A program made the position numbers and the translations under genes. The notes below the pieces were generated by a model. The model saw only the letters and a list, made by a program, of their open reading frames with translations, made no database searches and was not told the origin of the DNA. Shown one piece after another: positions 27,801 to 64,000 of a stretch of 64,000 nt of DNA; within the stretch, counting starts at the first letter, position 1; the number at the start of each line of letters is the position of its first letter. Source of the stretch: Ficedula albicollis (lineage: Eukaryota; Chordata; Aves; Passeriformes; Muscicapidae); assembly GCF_000247815.1 (NCBI RefSeq), contig NC_021679.1, positions 39,129,644 to 39,193,643 of the forward strand. The letters run 5' to 3'.

Positions 27801-28098
27801 CCCGTGGCTGCAGGCAGCAGCCTGAGTGCAGAAGCTCCTTGTCCCAGAGTGGTTTCTTACCCTTCTACCTGCCTGTGCCCCAGTGTAGCTCACTGTAGCT
27901 CAGTGTAGCCTGTCATGCAGCATTCAGAGCTAGCGTGTGTGCAGCGCGGCCTGCAGGCTCTGTAAGGAGCCCTCTGGCTGGCTGCAGGCTGGGCAGCGCT
28001 CACATTGCCGTGGCCAGCACCCGGGGCCGTGCTGGGAGCTCTGCCTGCCTGTGCTGCACGCTGCCGCTGCCACACACTGCCACACACAGCTACACACA

Positions 28099-29545
<1,447 letters not shown>

Positions 29546-29619
29546 GCTACGCGCTGCCACACACAGCTACACACTGCCACACACAGCTACACACTGCCAC
29601 TGCCACACACTGCCACACA

Positions 29620-29620
<1 letters not shown>

Positions 29621-29685
<65 letters not shown>
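29621..29685. repeat. Poly-G run of 65 bases inside a tandem repeat, artefact
   Basis: A second, shorter run lies in the same array. It is followed directly by TCCGATCT, an 8-base match to the end of a common Illumina adapter, and then by normal repeat sequence. Confidence 0.9.
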
Positions 29686-29686
<1 letters not shown>

Positions 29687-29809
29687 CCGATCTACTGCCA
29701 CACACAGCTACACGCTGCCGCTGCCACACACTGCCACACACAGCTACACGCTGCCACACACAGCTACACACTGCCACACACTGCCACTGCCACAACTGCC
29801 ACGCACACC

Positions 29810-32800
29810 TGAGCACTGGGGGCTGCTGTCACCTGTGCCTCCGAGCCCCTAAAGTGGATTTTCTGAAGTGTGTAGCATGAGAGGGTGAGGAGCTGCTGCT
29901 TGTGTGCAGCATATTCATATATTTGATAATTTTCTGCTTTAAGACCAAAGGGTTCTGTAAAATGTTTGCAGCACTACACTGAAGTTGTGTATGTGGTGTA
30001 GGTTGTTTTTTTATGTTATTTCTGTTTGTTAATGGTTTTGTTTTGGTTTAATGTTTGGGGGTTTTTTGCTTTCTTTTTCTTTTTTTAAGACTCAATCTTA
30101 GTCTTGGTTAAATTTAGCTCCAGCAGGAGAGAAGCTGAAACTTGTTAGCACACAGGAAATGCCCTGACAGGAAGTTTTTGATGTGTGTGTTTGTGTGTGA
30201 GTGTGAACTCTGCAGCTCCACAGTGGTCTCAGGCCTGGGGACCTTTGGGTAGGTCACAGTGGTTTTACATCTTTAAATGTTGTCTTAGGTTCTGGTGGAA
30301 CTTTGCTACATTAAGTATTAAATATGTCTTAACTTGTCAAAAGCTGGTAGTTTTAAGTTAAATCCAAAACTATCATTCTTAAAACAGCAGGGGTGTTTGA
30401 TTGCTGAAAAAAACATTCAGATTTTATCTGCTTCAGCTTTGTTTTATCTGGAAAAATACTGGAATTCGTGTAGTCTAAAGATTGTGCTTTTCTCTTTTCA
30501 GTCATTTACAGTTAAACTAATCTCTGTCTGTCTTAGCAGATGTCCCTTCCTCTGGATCTATATTTCTGACCATACTTTAACAATTAAATATTTCAACAAT
30601 ATCCAAGTAAGAGTAAATAGGAGCTCAATATGACCTTTGCTTTTTGAAATTTAAATGGTGTGGAAGTTGGTAGAGACTTTTATGTGTGGGCTGGGTTTGG
30701 TTCTTTTTCTGTGTTGTGTGGAGTTTTCTGTTGCTTGGTTTTTTTGTTGTTGCTTTTGAACGAGAATGACAAAACACAAAATATTCTTAGTGTGAGTTTT
30801 AGAGGGAGATTGGTTTTGTGTTTTGCACCAGAAATGCCTTTGAATTCAGTTGATTATTTAGTTAATATGCTTCAAGGTCTGTTTTATACTGGGCGAAATA
30901 CCATTGAGGTTGCAAAGGGATTTTTTTTTGTGTTAGTAAGGACTGAGTTCCTGGATTTTTCTACAAAATTTTCTGTCAGTTGAATGTTTGAAGAGGAATA
31001 TTGCTACCACAAAGTGTAGGCATGGTAAGGTAAAATTTTCAGCACTTGCCAACTACTGATACAAAATGTTTGTGTTCATCCAAGAATTACTTTGAAAATT
31101 TAGGTGACAATATGACAAGACATAAAGGGAAAACTTGGCTTTATTCTCACATAAATTATACTTGGCAAAGGTAGAATGGAGTATAGGAACATTGTGCCTT
31201 CTAGCATCATGTACTAATCTGCTGTGCAGTTTCAGAATTCAGTGGTGCTGGTATATTCAAAACTCTGAGAATACAGAGCTGGTGTGTATGTTTTTGTTTA
31301 TTTGTTCTCTGTGAAAGCCATTCTTTGTGCCACTGTGGTATGTCACCAGATATTTTCTGTAAGTTTGCAATAAGTCACCCAGTGACTGGTGGCAGCAGCT
31401 TATAAAGTATTTATAAAGTATAAAGTATATAAAATATAAAGTATTTTACACTCATTTTGAGGTACTGGACATAGTTTGAAGGCCTGAGGAGAAAAAAGAC
31501 CTAATTAATATTGGGTTTTTTCCCTGACCGAAAACGTTGCACTTTGTCTTTAAAAGACAATAAGAAAAGGAGAACGAAAGTGACATTGAAATATTTTGTT
31601 CTGCTGGAGTTCAAAGCTTTGTAAAGTCTGCAGCAGAGGAATATGCTGACTGGTGTGTCAGAGAGGACTTTTTTCTCTTTTTGTTCCTCCCATGGCCGTG
31701 CAGAAGGTTCTGTGAGGCTCCTGCACCCTGTGTGCAGTGTGTGCCCCCAGAACTGCCTCGGGTCTCCCGGGGACCTGGGCTTCTCCAGAGAGCTCCTTCT
31801 GTGTGTGCCAGGCCCCATGGCGCCTGAGGAATCTCACACTGTCCCCAAGGCTGCCAGAAATGTTTGTTTTCTACCTGTTTTCATCATCTCTGCTGATAGG
31901 GAAAGCAGGTGCTTTTCTTCTCAGTGAGCCTTGCTCGAGCCTCCTTTCTTCAATGCTCAGCCTTCCCCAGGAGAAAAAAGGAATTTAGTTTCTTTGCAGT
32001 TTTTCTTCTGTTGGCAGGATTTTGAGCTGAGTGAGTTCCTGTTGGTGTTGCATCTCTTCTCTTTGTACATCAGTGAACCCCACTCGTGATGTGCAGTGGG
32101 GCTTGTAGGCACCTCAGGGGCAGGTTAAGGGGACCAGGATGTATTGTCTTGGCAAACTGGTAAGGATTTACACAGACTTAAGATTTGAATGAATAATTTC
32201 TTTTTTTATTTTAGGTATAAAAGTCTGTATTCCACTAGTAGTCAAATTCTGGTTGTGAAGATTTAAATTTATTTATTTTGGACACTTGCCTGTGGAAGGA
32301 ATGCTTTCTGGCATCTGAGTTAGAAGCTTTAGTGGTGCTTGGCTGTTTAATTACTGAAAACAACAGGACAACTGTAAAATTTTAATAAATATGGGCTTGC
32401 CAGGTATTTCATATTTTTGGTAATAACATGTAGGATCTTGTCTACACCAGGGAATTATTGCAGTCTGGAGGAGGATGTGAATGTGAAGCACTTTACCCTT
32501 TGTATGGACAAGCCTTTAATTTTTCTTGAGTGAACTCTGGGGTGTTCTGGGTATTCCGTGTTCTTGTCCTTAATTTGAGCTCTGCAGTGGCTGACAAGGA
32601 GTTCCACCTCAAGTGTGTGTCTGGTTCGTGTGAATAATCTCCCTGGTGTGGGGTCTGTGTGTGCAGAGAGCCATGCCATGCCATGCCATGCCATGCCATG
32701 CCAGGCTGGGGCTGGCCTGCTGTGATCCCCTGGGGAGGTGCTGCCTGTCAGCAGTGTGCACACAGCTGATACTGCTGCTGATACCAGTGCTGATATTAAT

Positions 32801-33790
32801 GCTCTAACAAGGGCTCTCAGTGCCACTGCCTTGTACACTGAAATGGGAAGTGCTTCAAGGAAAAGGGAGCTGGGAGAACATGGATGTTAGAGTGTTTCCT
32901 TAGAGTTTACACTACAGAAGAATGCCTGAGTCTGTCCATCAAATAACACAAGCTGGTGATCAAAAATGAAAGGTTTACGTTTCACAGGAGATCTGAGGTG
33001 GGAAGCAAGGAGAGTAATATTTGTGTTTGACCTCATTCTGATGAGTGAGATTTCATGAAATAGCCAAGCTAATCTAACAGTTTGTTGTGGTTCAGAGGAG
33101 TGAGTGCCTGTCCTTCTCTGTGCCTGCTGTGGGATCCTTTTTTTGCTATGTCATCTCCTGTAGGCACAGAGAAGATGGATTGCATCTGGCCCAATGCAGC
33201 AGGAGCACAGGGCTGACCTCACTGGCCACCTTGTAAAGACTTCACCAGCATGACCTTGAGAAAACTGGGCTTTGCTCCTCCTAGGTGAGATGGAAATAAG
33301 TTTATTGCCTTTCTGCAGGCTGCTGGGAGCTGGCATATGTTCTGAGATGCTCTAAGGTTGAAGAGGCAGTCTATACAGATACCCAACTACTTTCTGGATT
33401 ATATGACTTAAATGTTTGTTCTGTAGACATCCTCAAATATATTAATGTTTAATTCCAAAGTTTGCTAATTTATTTTGTCCACAAAGATATGTTCCCTTCT
33501 TTTTGTGTGTGTGCGTGGTTGTGCAATTGTGCTAATATGTCCTGAACAGTCCAGTATGTTTGAGCTTTGTGTTCCTGCCCATTCCCACATTATAGGGTCA
33601 CTTAGCACTTGCTTTTTAAAATGTTTTTTAGGAGGAGGGATGCAGGAGGTACTGTCACGTTATAGTAATTGTTATTAGCTGTCTAATCCAAAGCCAGCAC
33701 AGGGATCCATTTAGTTACATTCTCTGAAGGAAATAATTTTGCTTTGTGTTTTCGATAGAGGTTTCCAAGATTTTCTTGTGTGACTTGCCC
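29810..33790. other. Non-coding DNA, probable TANC1 5' region
   Basis: No gene is recognised. The only clear feature is a (CCATG) pentanucleotide repeat at 32671-32703. The sequence is otherwise AT-rich and unique, with T/G-rich low-complexity stretches near 30000-30090. Confidence 0.5.
32671..32703. repeat. (CCATG)6 microsatellite
   Basis: Six perfect CCATG units plus CCA. It is short enough to have been read correctly and is likely to be length-polymorphic. Confidence 0.93.
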
Positions 33791-33855
33791 TGGCCCGGGG
33801 GCTGGACCAGATGACCTCCAGAGGTCCTTTCCAGCCTCAGCCATTCTGTGACTCT
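33791..33855 (+). mobile_element. CR1 LINE 3' tail fragment
   Basis: GGGGGCTGGACCAGATGACC is followed by TCCAGAGGTCCTTTCCAGCC and CCATTCTGTGACTCTG. This is the typical 3' end of avian CR1, in the forward orientation. Only the last 60-70 bases are present. Confidence 0.9.
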
Positions 33856-36800
33856 GCCCTAATCAAAGAAGTCCTAGTGAGTCCTAATGTTTCCTTTCTG
33901 TCACTTTGGATGTTGCAAGCTGTTGTTGCACACGTACCATTCCACCTCTAGTAACTAAAGCTTCCTTATCCTAAGGAAGAAAACATCAACATCCATTTGT
34001 CATCAGAGTAGTATATTTTAAAAGCCACATTAAAATCTTCAGAAGTGTTTACTTAGTAAAAGATGTCTTCATCTCTGCCTGTGAAGCAGGAAGTAAGTAA
34101 CGTGTTGTTTGTGTACAGATTCTGGATGGAGCTCTGCATTTGATTTCTAGAAAAAGTGAGTGGCTGTGATTCCCAGCCTTTTCAAGATCAGGTATTTTAT
34201 GATTAGGGTTTATAGAAAACATACTGTCCCAGAATTTTTAAGGTAGCTGACATGGGGAAGAAAAGATTGACACCAAATACAGGTGCATGTTCTGGTCTAT
34301 GTTTAAATAGAGATATGTAGTGTTAGGAGAAAACTCTTTGTGAAACAGGAGGAAAATTCCATGAAAAAGCAGAGAATAAAATCCTGAAAATACCTGATAA
34401 GAAGGATGAAGAATATAGGAGATTTGGAACTAGATATGATGAGGAACTAAAATAGAAAGAAGCTTTGAGTTTTATCAGCATTATCTTATACTATCGCTCA
34501 AGAAAATACAGCTGTCTGTATTAGTGTGATGTTTCTTTTTAAAACTAAAAATCTCAGGCATACTAGATTAGTTGAAAACCTGCAAAGTAGCTTTTGTGTT
34601 CTGGACATAATACTTACCTGGTTTGGGGTTTTGTTTGGATTAGTTAGTTTTCATTTTGTTTTGTAAGTCATAACTGAAGAAAGAGAAAACTCTGTAGAAA
34701 AAGGTAGATGGCTGTGGTCTTGGCATTTTCCCTGGAGGGTCTCAGCAGAATGGGAACAAAAAGTCTAAAACACCTCTGCTGTGGCCAGATATTTTTCATA
34801 CGAGGAAAAGCTGTGAACAGGTAAGATTTTCAGGTTGTGTTGACAACTGCTGCTCTTCTTTCCCAGTGTAGCCAGACGGGTGATTCCACTTGTAATTCTC
34901 CATGTGCATGATTGCTGAGCCTTGGGCTTGGTTCAGACAGGGCTGACGACCTCTGAAGTGAATAGTTCTGGCTGGTGAGTGCTCTCCATCTGCTTCAGTG
35001 AGCATCAGCTTCCTCAGTGCTTCAGGGCAGTAACGAGTAGCTGGGGAGCAGAAATCTCTGAAATGGTGATAAAGAGTCATTTCTGCAGTGTCTGGCACCT
35101 GCCCAGGATTTTTGGACAGCAGTTAAGTGATGTGACCAGCTTTTCCCCTGTGTTGGCAGCCCTCAGGGACACTGGCCAAAATAATCAGCAATTTGGTAAA
35201 GGGTAAGGTAGCAGAAAACTGGGTGATTGCAGGGAAGAGTAGTTACATCTGTGCCATATGAGAAATGAAATCTAGATCCAGACTGGTGGGAAAAAAGCAG
35301 CTGCAAAAGCCTGTTCTAGCAGCTAACATGATAATGAGGTTTTTCTCACACTTCTTCATCTTTCACCTCTTACTGTATTTTAATAGTGCTTCAGGGCATA
35401 ATTCCACTTCAGAAGTGAACAGCAAACTGGAAACCTTGCTGTTCTTTTGCAGTTTCCTTTTAAACTGCTGCATAGCTTGCACTGGGTCAGGTGAAGCGGA
35501 GAAAATGTGGAATGTCTCATAGGTAAGTTTCATAATAATTAGATTGAGTGAAGAGCAAATGACACAAATGTACTACAGCTTGTCAGTATTGTATCTGTTT
35601 TGTACCTGTATTGATCTTTCTGCATGAGAAATGCCTAGAAAGGGTAAAGACCATAATTGTTTAAGGTATTGTATAAAAATACTTCAATAATAACTGTTTA
35701 AATTTAATAGGTCTAGCTAAATATACCTTATTGGAAACAATATATATACCACCTTCTACTTGGCTGTAGGGACAAAGGGTCAGGGACAGACCTCTCCATT
35801 TTCATTTATGCATTTGAATCATCATAACAGAAATATATCTCACTGGAAGTTGCATCTTAAAAGTAAAAACACTGTTCTCTTCAAATGTCTGTTCATTCAT
35901 TAATTAGTAGTCTCATATCTAGGGATATGCCCTCTGTTTATTACAAAATGCTAGCTATTGATGACCCAAATGTAATAATTTTAAAGGATTTTTTTACTTA
36001 CTGTTTTGATTTGTTACATCAGTAATACCTTGCTCCTTTAAATATTGTTTTTTGCTGTATGTTCCTCTTGTTTGAAGTCTGCAGTGTAGCTAAAGGACTT
36101 TGAATTTGCCAGAAAAGGGAACTTTTCTGTGTGACACATAGAATGACACTGAATATGTTTGTAGGCAGTGAAACCAGTTCTGACTAAATTAAGTTTTCTT
36201 TCGAAGCTTAGGATTTTGGGATTCAAATGTTTGAATCTTTGGATTCAAAAATGTAAAATGCTCTTTAAAAACACAGATTATTTGAAGTATGTGTTTAAAA
36301 ATCTCACCCTGAAAGGTGGAAAATCCTTAAGTACTTCTGTGCAGACAGTAGACTAAGATGTTCTACATTTATTGCTTTGCAAATGGATGCTCACTGGTTT
36401 TCAGGATCTAAATAAGGAAGCTTGAACACAGCTGTGGGTGGTAATGTAAGGAGTGTAAATGTCAGGAGTTCTGGGCAGTAGCTCAGGTGCTTACCTGCCA
36501 TGTGGGATTAGTTTATTTGACCTCTGCAGTAGTGATGAACTCCTGTGGGTAGATCTTGGAGAAGAACCCTCTCTGAAAGGTGAGGGAGGTGGAACAAGGG
36601 CTGTGAATCATCCTGTTCCTGATGTTGGTGTCTTCAGTAGCAGCTTCACGTGGAAAACATTCCCATGCAAGGAAGATGCTGAGTTTTAAGGAGAGACTTG
36701 CAGGCTGAGGGGAAATGTAGAGAGGTTTTTCTATCTCTGCTTTTCAGAGGGGATTCCTCAGCTAATGAAGTACTTAACTGAAAAGGTTGGAAATGAACTG

Positions 36801-38330
36801 TTGTGTATGCCTGGCTCCTGACTCTTTCCATGACCTAAGACTTGTGGTTTATAATGCTTTTATAAAGAAGCTGATCATCACAAATTCTTGAATTGGGGCA
36901 GTTTCTGCCCTTTCCCTCCATGTTCTGAGCAGGAAGCAGTTGTATGGAATGTCTGCTGCATCTGAACACAAACAGTTGAATGGTGGGAGGACAGCATCCA
37001 TTTGAAAATGCTCTTGGTGTGAGCTGGGAATCCACTTTGTCAGCAGCTGACAGCACCTTCAGTTCCACAAGCAGAAGAGTTCTGTTGGATGTTATTATTG
37101 GCACTGGGTAACAAGTCCACGTCTAATACCCATTTTAAAGTCTTTTAAAAAACCCAACAAACACCAAACAAAGAGTTTCATGGCAGAATTTAAAAACTGG
37201 AATTCAGAAAACGTAAACTAGAGTTGTTTACCAAAGTGAAGCACTTGCAGTAGCTGAAAGGGTTCCTGAAGTCTGAGTCAGGGAGTGATTCTACTTCAGT
37301 TTAGCTGTGAGGAGACAGAAGGTGCAGTGTGCTTAGAAAGACAGTGTGCCAGCATTACTGGAAAATGTCCTGTTCGTACAGTTACCTTTAAAACAAGATC
37401 TAGTACCTTGTGCCTGGTTCAAGGCATGAGAAATTATAAGTGCACACTATCACTGTTCACTAAATTTAGTTGGTGTTCCTGAGGTGTGAACGATGGGTAT
37501 GAAGAATCTTGTCTCCTGAAGCTGAAAAGGAAGGAAATGAACTTTATTTCCAGGTAGTAGGCACTTTTCATATCTACTCTGAATGTGGTCTGAATGAGCA
37601 ACCATCTTGCATGCCAGTTCTGTTCTGTGTTGGAATAGATCCTTGAAGAACTCCTTGCACAGTAGGAAAATTGGCCTCAATTCCAAGAAGAGTAAATCTA
37701 GGATGGAATTGTCCTTGATTCCTTCTATTTGGTCTCTCATTAGCACTTATCCATATTCTAAGAATAGGAATGACATATACTGTAGAGTTTCAGTTCTATA
37801 TCAAGCCTATCTGTTCTGGTTAATAGAAAATTCGTTCTTGTATTTGCAAAATAAGAAAGTTAAATATAATATGTGACTTTTCAGATCTTCCTTTTTTTCT
37901 CTTGCCCTTGCCATTCTATTCTAGCTATGTATGTAAAATACCTTCCTTAGATTCTGAAATTCATTAACACCAGGGAGTGCCACCCTCAGCATGGTTCCTG
38001 TGTTGTCCCTGATTTCTCTTTCTCTACTTTATTTCATCAAATGAAGAGAATCCATTCCTTTCTGAGGAATCCATAGGTTTTGAATGGAAAACTTTTGCTG
38101 TTGATTTCATGTGGGGTTCCTGGCAGTCTATTATGTAAGACACCAGAACCAGATTACTTTTCTCCCCCCTTCTTGTTACATATTCCATACTGCAAGCTTT
38201 CTAAAATGAGATTCCTTTTGATTTTTTCAGTAGAGGAAACAAATGAAATTAGATTCACAGATACTCCCAGAAAGCTTTCTGAGAAAGAGATACTCTTCAT
38301 AATTCTTTTGATTCTGTTTCCCTTGCTCTC
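33856..38330. other. Non-coding DNA, probable TANC1 5' intron
   Basis: AT-rich unique sequence. I find no exon with both conserved protein sequence and splice signals. Confidence 0.5.
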
Positions 38331-38414
38331 TATCTATAGATATATAGATATAGATATAGATATAGATATAGATATAGATATAGATATAGATATAGATATA
38401 GATATATCTATAAG
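38331..38414. repeat. (GATATA)n microsatellite with inverted ends
   Basis: About eleven GATATA units lie at 38346-38406. They are framed by CTATCTATAGATATATAG on the left and GATATATCTATA on the right, so the ends are inverted repeats and can pair. Confidence 0.93.
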
Positions 38415-39069
38415 CTGCTTGTGTGAAGAAATTGTCTTTCAGGTTTATCAGCCCAAATATATTTTTCCTGTACTTCATACTGCTCTGAAATATGCAGCTG
38501 GTGCTCACCTGAGCTGGCTGTGAAACGTGCCATGTGGCAGGCAGGAGGTGTTAGGGATGGAGGAGTTTGTTGCTCTGGTGCCCTTTGTGCTGTGTGGGGA
38601 CAGAATGGGAGTGGGTCTGTGTCCTGCTGTTGTCCCCCTGTACAGTCCTGCAGCTGCCATTCCCAGCTGGCACCAGGCTGCTCCCACTGCTGCCAGTCAG
38701 GCTGCTAAAGTCCAGTCAGGAGTTAGAGCTTGATTTTAGTTTCGTTTTGCTGGAGTGTCTTGCAGCAACTTACTCAGGTTTAGCCCTGTAACTGCAATTG
38801 GATGTGGAATGTGGAGAATGCTGCATTATTTTTCTGTACCAGAAGACAGCAAACTCCTAGTTGCTTAGTTCAAGTATTGAAACATTCTTTGTGCATCAGT
38901 AGTTTGCTTAAACAAGTGACTCTAAGAAATAAATGTGACTACCAAAAAGTTTCTCCTAATTACTTCACTGTTTTATTTGTATTGATCCTGTGTTTTGTTA
39001 CAACTTGTGTGAATGGACATTGCATTTATTTTTGTTTCTCTCTGTTACCCTCTAGGAGCAACATTTAAA

Positions 39070-64000
<24,931 letters not shown>

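Overview
The window looks like a piece of a bird nuclear chromosome. It carries vertebrate genes with GT-AG introns, two fragments with the typical avian CR1 LINE 3' end, an LTR of a type common in bird genomes, and many GC-rich minisatellites. I recognise two genes, both on the + strand and in the order they have on human chromosome 2q24: DAPL1 (death-associated protein-like 1), complete in four coding exons between 4813 and 11302, and the 5' part of TANC1 (TPR, ankyrin repeat and coiled-coil scaffold 1), whose first six coding exons lie between 39070 and 63496 and which continues past the window. For both genes the exon phases join without a break.

Layout. 1-4260: intergenic, AT-rich, nothing recognised. 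4260-5560: GC-rich block with a 59/118-bp minisatellite, the DAPL1 promoter and exon 1. 4859-11302: DAPL1 introns and exons 2-4, followed by a polyadenylation signal near 11425. 11450-22135: intergenic, with an avian LTR (about 17385-17785), an inverted CR1 3' end (20048-20221) and a CpG-rich site largely replaced by poly-G. 22136-39055: probable 5' flank or 5' non-coding part of TANC1, with a 1.57-kb 10-bp-period satellite, a CACAC-type repeat and a CR1 fragment. 39056-64000: TANC1 with large introns that carry several minisatellites and an exact 827-bp tandem duplication.

About 6 kb (roughly 9%) of the window is pure poly-G in six runs of 65 to 1767 bases. Four sit inside tandem repeats whose units appear on both sides, one sits in a CpG-rich block and one between poly-T runs. 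I read them as sequencing or gap-filling artefacts in hard GC-rich sequence. The long poly-glycine and poly-proline open frames they create are not genes.

I found no previously undescribed gene system. The most interesting biology is that three of the nine visible 5' splice sites (DAPL1 exon 1, TANC1 coding exons 1 and 3) sit at or inside minisatellites that repeat donor-like sequence. In TANC1 coding exon 3 a repeat-like unit also appears inside the coding sequence. A possible antisense exon at 50063-50252 is the best candidate for an unannotated gene piece.
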